Shown here one piece after another: positions 9,432 to 17,177 of a stretch of DNA of 64,000 nucleotides. Numbering within the stretch: position 1 is the stretch's first letter; the number at the start of each line of letters is the position of its first letter. The notes under the pieces are model-generated. The model did no database searches, was not told the origin of the DNA, and saw nothing but the letters and a program-made list of their open reading frames with translations. A program made the position numbers and the translations under genes. Origin of the DNA: Alphaproteobacteria bacterium (GTDB lineage Bacteria > Pseudomonadota > Alphaproteobacteria > Sphingomonadales > Kordiimonadaceae); contig JABXIS010000004.1 of assembly GCA_013372975.1 (NCBI GenBank), forward strand, positions 102,163-166,162. Reading direction: 5' to 3'.

Positions 9432-9692
9432 GGTCGGGCCGGATACGGCTCTTGGGGCTAGGGTCAGGGGTATGTCCATACCCAACCCGACCGGAACCCG
9501 CTATTGCTCAAACGCTATGACGCACAGAGACTTAGAGCTGGATTGCAGCAGCAGGCTCGCAAATCTTTGCCGCTTATGCAGCGTGCGGCAAACGCGCCAG
9601 CCGGTTTGCCCTGCGCTGACGGCGCCAGGTACGGCTGATTGGCTGAAGAGCCAATGAATTACTTTGAGGCGGAAGCTGGTGTCTGACACCAG
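9432..9692 (-). ncRNA. Candidate structured RNA (chain of hairpins)
   Basis: Four separate dyads occur in about 260 bases. GGTCGGG (9432-9438) pairs with CCCGACC (9486-9492) and encloses GGGTATG/CATACCC (9468-9483). TTTGCCGC (9566-9573) pairs with GCGGCAAA (9585-9592). ATTGGCT (9638-9644) pairs with AGCCAAT (9649-9655). CTGGTGTC (9676-9683) pairs with GACACCAG (9685-9692). A terminator for the minus strand follows at 9319-9350. I do not recognise it as 6S RNA, SRP RNA, RNase P RNA or tmRNA. Direction is inferred only from the terminator. It partly overlaps a short Arg-rich frame, so it may instead be an mRNA with a structured 3' part. Confidence 0.4.
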
Positions 9693-9729
9693 AGAAGCCA
9701 TTGGCTTCGTGAAGTAAGGTCGTAAACAT
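9574..9729 (-). CDS. Small Arg-rich, DUF1127-like protein (possible)
   Basis: A 51-residue frame starting at ATG 9729, with AGGA five bases upstream. The first part is unremarkable; the end, TWRRQRRANRLARLPHAA, resembles the Trp-Arg-rich start of DUF1127 domains (WRRxRRxRxLxRL). It stops before the usual LRDIGL block, so it would be a truncated or divergent member. Its stop codon lies in the loop of a perfect 8-bp hairpin. DUF1127 proteins are small RNA-linked regulators in Alphaproteobacteria, but the match here is short. It may be a relic or part of a structured RNA. Confidence 0.35.
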   Translation of the reverse strand: MFTTLLHEANGFSGVRHQLPPQSNSLALQPISRTWRRQRRANRLARLPHAA

Positions 9730-9804
9730 TATATCCTCGCTGCTTTCGCAATTGGCCGCTTTTATTGTTCGGGGAGGCGGCGCATATATTTTCACTGTCG
9801 TTCG

Positions 9805-9924
9805 CTATAGCCTTTGTTTTGATGAGTCTTTGCTCTTGGCTACAGTCCTAATGTAGGGGGCGCCTTCAAAAGCTTCAATAGCACCCGGCGCGTTTTTGGA
9901 ACGCTTCATCGCAATTCGCGACAT
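9805..9924 (-). CDS. Possible 39-residue small protein
   Basis: A short frame beginning MSRIAMKRSKNAPG, downstream of the SRPBCC gene on the same strand (33 bases after its stop). The composition is protein-like and basic, but there is no clear ribosome site at ATG 9924 or at the second Met. I do not recognise a family. Listed as a weak possibility because the rest of the 9307-9956 gap holds only the hairpin region and the terminator. Confidence 0.2.
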   Translation of the reverse strand: MSRIAMKRSKNAPGAIEAFEGAPYIRTVAKSKDSSKQRL

Positions 9925-9956
9925 ATTGCGGTCATAATTGGCCGTTGGGGCGATAC

Positions 9957-10415
9957 TCAGCCCTGCATCAGGGCGGAAAAGTCGCGTGTCTGCCCTGCTT
10001 CACACAGCGTTTTCAAGCCGGCAAGAACGAACGGCCAACCGCCCGACACCATCTGATATGTAGGGCTTTCTGCCGAAGCAAACCCGGTATGGAGAACGGC
10101 CAGCTTCGTGGACCCATCCAGATCTTCCAGTTCAAAGCTAACGATTGATGGCTCTTCCGCGGCGCACGCCGGGTTACGAGGGAAACGCCAGCTATAGGAA
10201 AGCTTGGTATATTGTTCAACTTCAAGCACCTTTCCTTCGCAGCCAATCTCGTCACCATCTACCAAAAACACAACCGGGCTTCCCACCTGCCAATCACTCT
10301 GCACGCGGGTATTATGCCAATATTGACTGGTAAATTCTGCTGTCGTAAGGACCTGCCACACCTTCTGGACTGGCGCGTCAATGATAGTTACATAATGAAA
10401 TTCCGGTTTGGTCAT
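9957..10415 (-). CDS. SRPBCC/AHSA1-like protein
   Basis: A 152-residue START-like (SRPBCC) protein of the AHSA1 group: FHYVTIIDAPVQKVWQVLTTAEFTSQYW at the start, GCEGKVLEVEQYTKLSYSW in the middle and a C-terminal helix WPFVLAGLKTLCEAG. These proteins form a hydrophobic cavity; the ligand is unknown. ATG 10415 is preferred over 10439 because it has GGAGGG upstream and avoids overlapping the preceding gene. It follows an ArsR regulator gene by four bases, the very common ArsR-SRPBCC pair in which the two are co-expressed and usually autoregulated. Confidence 0.88.
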   Translation of the reverse strand: MTKPEFHYVTIIDAPVQKVWQVLTTAEFTSQYWHNTRVQSDWQVGSPVVFLVDGDEIGCEGKVLEVEQYTKLSYSWRFPRNPACAAEEPSIVSFELEDLDGSTKLAVLHTGFASAESPTYQMVSGGWPFVLAGLKTLCEAGQTRDFSALMQG

Positions 10416-10419
10416 TGCC

Positions 10420-10743
10420 CTACCCTCCAGTCTGTTCATCGCTTTCCAAAGCGGCTTTCAGGTTCAGGATGGCTTCTGCCCGCACTTTGGAAAATTTATC
10501 AACCCAGCGGTGGCTGATTTCCTGAATAGGAACAGGATTGAGGAAATGAAGTTTCTCCCGCCCTTCCCTACGCGAAACCACAAGCCCCGCCTCTTCCAGT
10601 ATCTTCAGGTGTTTGCTGGCAGATTGCCGCCGCATGCCCGTATTGGACACCATGTCACTCAGTGTCTGCCCCGGCTTCTCAAGAAGCCGGTCCAGCATCT
10701 GGCGCCGGGTTTCATCGGCAAGCGCCTTGAAGACAATATCCAT
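10420..10743 (-). CDS. ArsR-family winged-helix regulator
   Basis: A 107-residue DNA-binding protein that begins MDIVFKALADETRRQMLDRLL, the standard ArsR opening. The recognition helix region is MRRQSASKHLKILEEAGLV and the wing is VSRREGREKLHFLNPVPI. The metal-binding CxC of metal-sensing members is absent, so it belongs to the group paired with AHSA1-like proteins and may sense a small molecule or act constitutively. It is the first gene of the pair with the SRPBCC gene. Confidence 0.9.
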   Translation of the reverse strand: MDIVFKALADETRRQMLDRLLEKPGQTLSDMVSNTGMRRQSASKHLKILEEAGLVVSRREGREKLHFLNPVPIQEISHRWVDKFSKVRAEAILNLKAALESDEQTGG

Positions 10744-10813
10744 GCATCACCTTATGCAGCTATTTGACTGCATATTTATAGGCACCCTTTTGGCTGCATG
10801 TCAAGTAAAAGAC

Positions 10814-11050
10814 CTAATGTCTCAGGCGGTAGAAGATTTCATCCTTCAGCCAAAGGCGTTCTTTGCGCAGGTCCTTGTGCTCGAACACAAAGTCATCTTC
10901 ACCGCGTCCCTCAACGCGGTACAGGCTTTCGCTGATTGTGTTATAGGCGCGGGTAAGGCGGTAGAATTGATCGTCCGAGCAGATCAAGGCCCAAAACTTT
11001 TCCTCGCGGCCCGGTATTTCTGCCAACAAGTCAAAAGGAATATAACGCAT
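10814..11050 (-). CDS. DUF465 (YdcH-like) small protein
   Basis: A 78-residue helical protein of the DUF465/YdcH family: FWALICSDDQFYRLTRAYNTI, then EDDFVFEHKDLRKERLWLKDEIFYRLRH, the conserved L+KERLxLKDEI helix. Function unknown. It has a paralogue next door (11167-11403) in the same orientation with 116 bp between, so each may have its own promoter. The other copy matches the family length and spacing better; this one has a longer N-terminal lead. Confidence 0.8.
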   Translation of the reverse strand: MRYIPFDLLAEIPGREEKFWALICSDDQFYRLTRAYNTISESLYRVEGRGEDDFVFEHKDLRKERLWLKDEIFYRLRH

Positions 11051-11166
11051 AACAAGACCCCATAATTTTATGGAGCCTTGTTAGCGTCAGGTGGTCTCGA
11101 GGAATTTGACCATAATCAATCTATGGAACTATTTTTACACTTATATGGCGATTATTTTTATTTTCG

Positions 11167-11403
11167 CTAAGTGCGCAGCATACCGTAGATTTCATCCTTG
11201 AGGCGCATACGCTCCTTGCGTAGGTCTTCCTCGGTAAATTGGGAAACATGGTCTTCACCGATTTCCAGCCGGTGGATATCCCGGTTCACAGTGTGATACT
11301 GGTCCGCAAGTTTGCGAAAATGCGCATCGCTCTCCTTGAGGGCATGCAACTGGTCTGCAAATTCCGGAAACTCTTCGCGCAGTTCGTGGGGTACATGGCT
11401 CAT
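11167..11403 (-). CDS. DUF465 (YdcH-like) small protein
   Basis: A 78-residue protein beginning MSHVPHELREEFPEFADQLHALK, with a second helix ending EEDLRKERMRLKDEIYGMLRT. ATG 11403 is well supported by AGGAGA five bases upstream; the open frame before it is not needed. It is a paralogue of 10814-11050, sharing the C-terminal DLRKER-LKDEI helix. DUF465 proteins are abundant and uncharacterised in Proteobacteria. Confidence 0.85.
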   Translation of the reverse strand: MSHVPHELREEFPEFADQLHALKESDAHFRKLADQYHTVNRDIHRLEIGEDHVSQFTEEDLRKERMRLKDEIYGMLRT

Positions 11404-11498
11404 GATGCTCTCCTTGTTTCTTTTGCCTGAACAAAAGCTATCAAGAAGCCCAGCCACCCGAATTGACGCTGATCAATCCTACCGGGTTTATTCGGGCG

Positions 11499-12734
11499 TT
11501 AGTCCGTATCGTCTGGCAACAGATTCTGCGCAGTACCGTCTTCCACCTGCTCCACAGACTTGAGCGCCCGCAACATCTGGTTTTTGCGGGTTTCCAGCTT
11601 GTCGATATGGTTTTCCATAGCCTTTACATTCTTGCCCATGGCGGCGATCTGTTCGCCATATTTCTCGAACTCGCCCTTCACGGCGCCCAGCACTTTCCAA
11701 ACCTCCTGGGCATGTTCCTGCATGGCCATCTGCTGGAAGCCCATGCGGAAGGTCGTCAACAGCACCTGGAAGTTGGTCGGCCCTGTCACCGTTACATTAA
11801 ATTCGCGCTGCAGGCTTTCCACAAAACCGGGGATGCGAAGCATTTCCGCATACAGGCCCTCAGTGGGCAGGAACAGGATCGCAGAAGGTGTGGTATAGGG
11901 CGGGTTGATATATTTGGTGGCAATATCCTTGGCGAAGCCCTTCACCCGGTTTGCCAGCAGCTTCTGCGTCGTGGCGATACCGTCCGTATCACCCGCTTCC
12001 ACGGCCGCGAGAAGGCGCTCATAGTCTTCTGTCGGGAATTTGGCATCCACCGGCAGGTAAATCTCGGCGTCAGCGCCCGGCATGCGAATACCAAACTCTA
12101 CATGCGTGCCTTTCCGGCCGCAGTCATAGTTCGCCACATACTGGTTGGGGGTGAGCACATCCTGTATCAGAAGCTCAAGCTGGACCTCGCCAAACGTACC
12201 ACGAGATTTCACGTTGGTAAGCACGCGCTTCAAATCCCCTACGCCGGTGGCCAGTGTCTGCATTTCGCCAAGGCCTTTATGTACCTGCTCAAGGCGCTCA
12301 GATACGGTTTTGAAGCTTTCGCTCAGGCGTTTTTCAAGGGTGGTTTGCAGCTTTTCGTCCACCGTTTTGCGCATCTCGTCCAGCTTCTGGCTGTTCTCCT
12401 GCCGAAGCTCTTTCATCTTTTCATCCAGCTTGTCGCGGAACTGTTGCTGCTGGGTCGATTGATCAGCCCCAAGTTTTCGAACTGTCTCGCCAAGTTGGGT
12501 AATCGCTTTGGTAAGCTCTTCCCTGTTGCCGCGAAATTCTTCCCGGATCGCCTTCTCGCGTTCGCCCGCCTGTTCGTTCATGTACCGAAGGCCTGCCTCA
12601 ATCTGCATCAGTTGGTTTTGCGCCTCTGCGCCTTCCAGTTTCCCTGAAAGAGCCGCCATTTTGCGTGCAAGCATGAGAATGCCCACAAGCGCCAAACCTA
12701 GAAGGCCAATAAGGATATAATCAGAAACAGCCAC
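11499..12734 (-). CDS. rmuC: DNA recombination protein RmuC
   Basis: About 411 residues. An N-terminal membrane helix (SDYILIGLLGLALVGILML) is followed by a long coiled coil rich in Glu, Gln and Lys (about residues 30-180) and then the conserved RmuC nuclease-like domain, with GDLKRVLTNVKSRGTFGEVQLELLI, DCGRKGTHVEFGI, LPVDAKFPTEDYERLL and ILFLPTEGLYAEMLR. RmuC limits recombination at inverted repeats in E. coli. The start is probably GTG 12734 with GGGGG five bases upstream; a TTG at 12770 is the longest option. It stands alone. Confidence 0.92.
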   Translation of the reverse strand: MAVSDYILIGLLGLALVGILMLARKMAALSGKLEGAEAQNQLMQIEAGLRYMNEQAGEREKAIREEFRGNREELTKAITQLGETVRKLGADQSTQQQQFRDKLDEKMKELRQENSQKLDEMRKTVDEKLQTTLEKRLSESFKTVSERLEQVHKGLGEMQTLATGVGDLKRVLTNVKSRGTFGEVQLELLIQDVLTPNQYVANYDCGRKGTHVEFGIRMPGADAEIYLPVDAKFPTEDYERLLAAVEAGDTDGIATTQKLLANRVKGFAKDIATKYINPPYTTPSAILFLPTEGLYAEMLRIPGFVESLQREFNVTVTGPTNFQVLLTTFRMGFQQMAMQEHAQEVWKVLGAVKGEFEKYGEQIAAMGKNVKAMENHIDKLETRKNQMLRALKSVEQVEDGTAQNLLPDDTD

Positions 12735-12927
12735 ACTATCCCCCGATACATTAAACCAAGCTCCAACCAACCCCTAAACCAGCCCCTTCAAACGCGCAAG
12801 CCCGATCCCGCGCTAACGGCTTGACGACCCTGCCCCATTATGGTTGGTTTCAGTCTTAAAGCCGGGTCTAAATCAACTTCCGTAGGGCATGTGCCAATCG
12901 GCGGGCCGGGCTTTGATGGAGTAGATA

Positions 12928-13803
12928 ATGCTGCCTCGTTTTGATGCACGCACTTTTGAGACGATCACCCCTGAGATGAAAACTGCTTTTGAGCGCGACG
13001 GCGTCCTTGTTCTGGACGGGCTCGTAAGCGCCGAGATGTGTGATCGCCTCAGGGCTCGCATGGCCGAGATGATCGATGGTTTCGATGTGGAAGAACATCG
13101 CACGATCTTTTCCACCACCGGCCGCAACCATGATCAGGATGCCTATTTCCTCGAATCCGGCCATGAAACCCGTTTCTTTTTCGAGGAAGAAGCGTTCGGC
13201 GAGGATGGTGAACTCACCAAGCCATTGCCGCTGGCGATCAACAAGGTTGGCCATGCCATGCATGACCTGGATGAAACCTTTGGCGCCTTTGCCCGTCAGG
13301 ATGCCTTCAAAAACATCTGTGAAGGCCTTGGCCAGGCCAACCCATTGCCGCTTCAAAGCATGTATATTTTCAAGCAGCCACAGATCGGCGGCGAGGTGGT
13401 TTGCCATCAGGACGGTACATACCTGCGCACAGACCCTGAAACCTGCCTTGGTATTTGGGTTGCCCTTGAGGACGCCACGGAGGAAAACGGCTGCCTTTGG
13501 GGTATCCCAGGCGGGCACAAGGATGGCGGGCTACGGTCAGCCTTCCGCCGCAAACCGGATGGGGACGGCACCTATTTTGAAAAACTGGACGACCGCCCGT
13601 TTGCGGAAGACAAAAAGGTCGCACTGCCGGCCCCCAAAGGTACGGCACTTGTGTTTGGAGGCATGTTCCCGCACATGTCGTCCGCCAACAGATCCAACAA
13701 GTCACGCCACGCCTACACCCTTCATGTGATCGATGGCGCGGCGCATTACCCAGCAGATAACTGGCTCAGGCGACCAGACAGCCTGCCACTCAAAGGATTT
13801 TGA
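12928..13803 (+). CDS. Phytanoyl-CoA dioxygenase (PhyH) family protein
   Basis: A 291-residue Fe(II)/2-oxoglutarate-dependent oxygenase of the PhyH family. The iron-binding HxD is visible as CHQDGTYL (about residues 153-160) and the distal His in GMFPHMSSANRSNKSRHAY (about 250-268), where the Arg may bind 2-oxoglutarate. EENGCLWGIPGGHKDGGLR is the usual family block. The substrate is unknown; homologues hydroxylate acyl-CoAs and other small molecules. ATG 12928 has GGAG upstream. The next gene, an FAD-dependent reductase, starts only 3 bases after the stop, so the two are co-transcribed. Confidence 0.9.
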   Translation: MLPRFDARTFETITPEMKTAFERDGVLVLDGLVSAEMCDRLRARMAEMIDGFDVEEHRTIFSTTGRNHDQDAYFLESGHETRFFFEEEAFGEDGELTKPLPLAINKVGHAMHDLDETFGAFARQDAFKNICEGLGQANPLPLQSMYIFKQPQIGGEVVCHQDGTYLRTDPETCLGIWVALEDATEENGCLWGIPGGHKDGGLRSAFRRKPDGDGTYFEKLDDRPFAEDKKVALPAPKGTALVFGGMFPHMSSANRSNKSRHAYTLHVIDGAAHYPADNWLRRPDSLPLKGF

Positions 13804-13806
13804 TCC

Positions 13807-15030
13807 ATGAAACTTGTCATCGTGGGTGGCGGGCACGCCGCCGCCCAGATCGCAACATCGCTGAGACAACACAAGTTTGAAGGCGAAGCTACGCTGGTGA
13901 GCGATGAGCCCGTTGTACCGTACCAGCGTCCGCCGCTCTCTAAAATGTACCTCTCGGGTGAGATTGGTGCCGAACGGTTACCCATCCTTAGGGAACAGGC
14001 CTATGAGGGTGCTAATATCGCGCTCAAGCTGGGCGTTCGCGCCACATCGGTTGACCGGTTGGCAAAGACGGTATCGCTGGCCGATGGTGAAACGCTGGCA
14101 TATGACAAGCTGATCCTCGCAGTTGGCGGCAGAGCCCGGCGGCTTGATTGCAAGGGATCAGACCTCGCCGGCATCCACTATGTGCGCACCATGGCAGACA
14201 CTGATGCCATGCGTGGCGAGTTTGAACACGCCAAGCGGCTCGTGATCGTGGGCGGCGGCTATATCGGGCTCGAAATTGCCTCAGTCGCGCGCAAAGCTGG
14301 CAAGCAGGTAACGATCCTTGAAGCCGCCGACCGTATTCTCGGCCGTGTTGTAGCGCCCGAAGTGTCCGCATTTTATACACACCTGCACATAGAAGAAGGT
14401 GTGGAAATCCACACAGACAAGCTGGTTACCGAAATTGAGGGCACAGACCGTGCAAACGCAGTCCTCACATCAGATGGCAGCCGGTATGAGGCGGATATGG
14501 TTATTGCAGGCATCGGCCTGATTGCCAACACTGAGCTTGCAGAAACTGCCGGCATTGATGTGCTGCCACAGGGCATCCCGGTCGACGATCATTGCCGTAC
14601 CAGTGACCCTGATATCTTCGCAGTTGGCGATGTAGCCTGGTTCACCCATGCTTTCTATGATCGCCCGATGCGGCTTGAATCTGTGCAAAACGCCGTTGAT
14701 CAGGCCAAGGTGGCCACAGAAAACGCCCTTGGCGGCGATATGACTTATAACGCCCTACCCTGGTTCTGGTCAGACCAGTATGGGCTTAAACTACAAATCG
14801 CCGGTCTTTCCGAGGGTTATGATGAACTTGTGATGCGCGGAAACTCTGACGAACGGTCTGTGGCCTTCTTTTATCTGAAGGATGGCAAAATGATCGCGGC
14901 AGACTGCATTGGCCGCATTGCCGAATTCATGAACGCCAAGAAGCTGATCGCTGGCAAAGTATCCGTCAGCAAAGACCAGCTTCTGGACAAACGCCCCTTC
15001 AAGGAAGTGGCAGCAGAACTGCTGGCCTAA
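13807..15030 (+). CDS. FAD-dependent ferredoxin/rubredoxin-type reductase
   Basis: A 407-residue pyridine nucleotide-disulfide-type oxidoreductase. It starts KLVIVGGGHAAAQIA (first GxGxxA FAD motif) and has a second Rossmann motif RLVIVGGGYIGLEIAS at about residues 144-159 for NAD(P)H, plus the FAD-binding DPDIFAVGDVAWF near residue 270. A C-terminal reductase domain follows with WFWSDQYGLKLQIAG. This architecture matches putidaredoxin/rhodocoxin reductases that pass electrons from NAD(P)H to ferredoxins. No ferredoxin or P450 gene is adjacent; the partner gene is the PhyH oxygenase 3 bases upstream, a less usual pairing. Confidence 0.92.
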   Translation: MKLVIVGGGHAAAQIATSLRQHKFEGEATLVSDEPVVPYQRPPLSKMYLSGEIGAERLPILREQAYEGANIALKLGVRATSVDRLAKTVSLADGETLAYDKLILAVGGRARRLDCKGSDLAGIHYVRTMADTDAMRGEFEHAKRLVIVGGGYIGLEIASVARKAGKQVTILEAADRILGRVVAPEVSAFYTHLHIEEGVEIHTDKLVTEIEGTDRANAVLTSDGSRYEADMVIAGIGLIANTELAETAGIDVLPQGIPVDDHCRTSDPDIFAVGDVAWFTHAFYDRPMRLESVQNAVDQAKVATENALGGDMTYNALPWFWSDQYGLKLQIAGLSEGYDELVMRGNSDERSVAFFYLKDGKMIAADCIGRIAEFMNAKKLIAGKVSVSKDQLLDKRPFKEVAAELLA

Positions 15031-15052
15031 AAAGGGGGACTTTGGCCCCTTA
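15031..15052 (-). terminator. Weak terminator between convergent genes
   Basis: AAGGGG (15032-15037) pairs with CCCCTT (15046-15051). On the minus strand the hairpin leads into TTTTT, so it could end glutathione peroxidase transcription; it begins at that gene's stop codon. No U-tract exists for the plus strand. Confidence 0.45.
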
Positions 15053-15601
15053 CTGCAGCACCTTGTCGATGGCTGCGCGAAGTTCTGCTGACTCCGGGGT
15101 TACCTTGCTTGGGAAGTAAGCCACCGGTGTGCCATCCGGCCCGATCAAATATTTGTGGAAATTCCACTTGGGGCGACTGCCTTCACCGAGCACGCCAGCA
15201 AGCCATTCATACACTTCCGCCGTGCCTTCCTTGCCGTCCACAACCATCTTTTTGGTCATGGGGAAATCGACCTGGAAATTGACCTTGCAGAAATTCTTGA
15301 TGTTTTTCTCTGACCCCGGCTCCTGATCACCAAAATCATTGGCGGGCACACCAAGAACAATAAGGCCCTTGTCCCGATAATCACTCCACAGCGCCTGAAG
15401 CCCCTTATATTGCGGTGTATAGCCACAATAGGAGGCCGTGTTTACCAGCAGCACAGCCTTGCCCTCATATTGCGCAAGCGGCATGTCCGTAAACTCGATG
15501 GATGTGACAGTGAAGTCATGGAGGCTTTTGGCGCCTTCGGCAGAAGCACCCGCACTCAGCCAAAGCCCTGCAAAAACTGCGGCAACATATTTCAAACGCA
15601 T
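15050..15601 (-). CDS. Glutathione peroxidase family protein, exported
   Basis: A 183-residue protein with a signal peptide (MRLKYVAAVFAGLWLSAGASAE) and a glutathione-peroxidase thioredoxin fold. The peroxidatic Cys lies in VLLVNTASYCGYTPQYKGLQ (Cys, not Sec), the Gln/Trp positions are in GVPANDFGDQEPGSE, and the late WNFHKYLIGPDGTPVAYF block is conserved. It reduces peroxides in the periplasm, probably with thioredoxin-like donors since a typical monomeric bacterial enzyme is suggested. It converges with the flavin reductase gene. Confidence 0.92.
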   Translation of the reverse strand: MRLKYVAAVFAGLWLSAGASAEGAKSLHDFTVTSIEFTDMPLAQYEGKAVLLVNTASYCGYTPQYKGLQALWSDYRDKGLIVLGVPANDFGDQEPGSEKNIKNFCKVNFQVDFPMTKKMVVDGKEGTAEVYEWLAGVLGEGSRPKWNFHKYLIGPDGTPVAYFPSKVTPESAELRAAIDKVLQ

Positions 15602-15780
15602 GATGTCTCCCCTTAAAGCTTGCTTTTCTTCTACCCCTGAACGTCCCCTTCTGGAAGGGCCTTAACATAAGTGTGATGGCGGAAAGGAAACCCTTGCCCC
15701 TTGAAAGCCAACTCCCGCGCGCTAGCTATGGTGTCAAACCCGCCTGCAGTTGCCGGGCAGATAATTTGAGGACAAGACGT

Positions 15781-16884
15781 ATGAGTACAGCACCGCTGTT
15801 TGCCCCTTTCAAAAGCCGCAACCTGACACTGGAAAACCGTGTGGTTATGGCACCCATGACACGCACCTTTTCCCCCGGCAATGTCCCCAATGACCTGAAT
15901 GTGGAGTATTACCGCCGCCGTGCTGCAGGTGGCGTTGGCCTTATCATCACCGAAGGAACTTGTGTTGGCCACAAGGCCGCCAACGGCTACCCCAATGTAC
16001 CTTTCATTTATGGTGATGAAGCGCTCAGCGGTTGGAAAAAAGTGGTAGATGCCGTGCATGCAGAAGGCGGCAAGATCATGCCGCAGCTGTGGCATGTGGG
16101 TGCCGTTCGCCGCCCAGGCACCGAGCCTGACCCGGATGTGCCGGGCCATAGCCCGTCTGGGCTCGTTATGCCCGGCAAGAAACGCTGCCATGAGATGACG
16201 GAAAATGACATCGCAGACGTGATCGCCGCCTTCGCCAAAGCCGCCAAGGACGCAAAAGACATTGGTTTTGACGGCGTGGAGGTGCACGGCGCCCACGGCT
16301 ATCTGGTGGACCAGTTCTTCTGGGGCGGCCTCAACGAGCGTACAGACGAGTATGGCGGCGATCACGTTGGTCGCACGCGCTTTGCCGCAGAGATCATCAA
16401 GGCGATCCGGGCTGAAGTTGGCGCTGATTTCCCGATCATCCTCAGATGGTCGCAATGGAAACAACAGGACTATTCCGTGAAGCTGGTCAAAAGCCCGCTC
16501 GAGATGGAACAGTTTCTTGAGCCCCTCACGGACGCAGGCGTGGACATTTACCACTGTTCAACGCGCCGTTTCTGGGACCCTGAATTTGAAGGCAGCGACC
16601 TTAACCTCGCAGGCTGGACCAAAAAGCTGAGCGGCAAGCCAACCATCACTGTTGGCAGCGTGGGCCTCGACACCGCTTTCGCAGAAGAAGGCAGAAAAGA
16701 TTTTCTGGAGGCAAAGCCCGCCAGCCTCGAGAAATTGATAACCCGGATGGAGCGTGGCGAATTCGATCTGGCCGCCGTTGGCCGGGCCCTGATCGCCAAC
16801 CCGGATTGGGCTAAAAAGGTCCAAGCCGATGAGATGGCCAACCTTGAGGCCTATACCAAGGAAATGCTGACCAAATTGGCATAA
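15781..16884 (+). CDS. Old Yellow Enzyme-type NADH:flavin oxidoreductase
   Basis: A 367-residue FMN-dependent ene-reductase starting MSTAPLFAPFKSRNLTLENR. Family blocks are VVMAPMTRTFSPGNVP, LIITEGTCVG, IMPQLWHVGAVRRPG, GFDGVEVHGAHGYLVDQFFW (the usual His/Asn substrate ligands appear here as HGAHGY) and FDLAAVGRALIANPDWAKK. The enzyme reduces activated C=C bonds with NAD(P)H; the physiological substrate is unknown. ATG 15781 gives the standard N-terminus; an in-frame extension upstream is rejected. A terminator follows at 16905. Confidence 0.94.
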   Translation: MSTAPLFAPFKSRNLTLENRVVMAPMTRTFSPGNVPNDLNVEYYRRRAAGGVGLIITEGTCVGHKAANGYPNVPFIYGDEALSGWKKVVDAVHAEGGKIMPQLWHVGAVRRPGTEPDPDVPGHSPSGLVMPGKKRCHEMTENDIADVIAAFAKAAKDAKDIGFDGVEVHGAHGYLVDQFFWGGLNERTDEYGGDHVGRTRFAAEIIKAIRAEVGADFPIILRWSQWKQQDYSVKLVKSPLEMEQFLEPLTDAGVDIYHCSTRRFWDPEFEGSDLNLAGWTKKLSGKPTITVGSVGLDTAFAEEGRKDFLEAKPASLEKLITRMERGEFDLAAVGRALIANPDWAKKVQADEMANLEAYTKEMLTKLA

Positions 16885-16904
16885 ACCGAAACACCGACGT
16901 TGAA

Positions 16905-16929
16905 GAGGGCGCTACCTGTGTGGCGCCTT
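16905..16929 (+). terminator. Rho-independent terminator after the ene-reductase gene
   Basis: The GC-rich stem GGCGC/GCGCC has a 9-11 base loop and is followed by TTTTTTTT, 20 bases after the stop codon. Confidence 0.85.
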
Positions 16930-16987
16930 TTTTTTCGAGTCTTTTACCTGTTTGTCCGTATTTGGCTGATCTTGCGGCCCGAGAACA

Positions 16988-17153
16988 GGTTACAGATAAA
17001 AAAAACTTGTCCAAATCGAGCCTTTGACTGCTGTTTGGATAATTTTTTTGCCCATTTTCAACGCAGGGTACGATTCTGCTTTTCTCGCGGTTTCATAGGC
17101 GATAAGGGGGGAAACAAATCCAAGATAAATTGGATACAATATTATCTGTAACC
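16988..17153. promoter_or_regulatory. putA upstream region with paired inverted repeats
   Basis: GGTTACAGATA (16988-16998) is exactly mirrored by TATCTGTAACC (17143-17153), with 144 bp between the arms. Inside lie two further dyads: TCCAAA (17010-17015) with TTTGGA (17034-17039), and ATCCAA (17118-17123) with TTGGAT (17130-17135). The shared TCCAA half-site suggests binding sites for a dimeric regulator of putA, for example an Lrp-family PutR as known in other Alphaproteobacteria; no such regulator is encoded nearby. The role is inference from the symmetry and position. Confidence 0.45.
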
Positions 17154-17177
17154 GAAGTGTGGTAGAGGGATCATTTT

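Noticed and set aside
9560..9600. Possible tmRNA, because a tag-like ANRLARLPHAA ending lies with its stop in a hairpin loop
   Set aside because: No tRNA-like T-loop or conserved D-loop sequence was found on either strand nearby, and the tag lacks the usual Ala-Asn-Asp start.
11463..12647. A 394-codon plus-strand frame opposite rmuC
   Set aside because: Antisense shadow of a clear rmuC gene; no ribosome site or recognisable domain.
12868..13518. A 216-codon minus-strand frame opposite the PhyH gene
   Set aside because: The plus-strand frame has the iron-binding HxD and other PhyH blocks; the antisense frame is a shadow.
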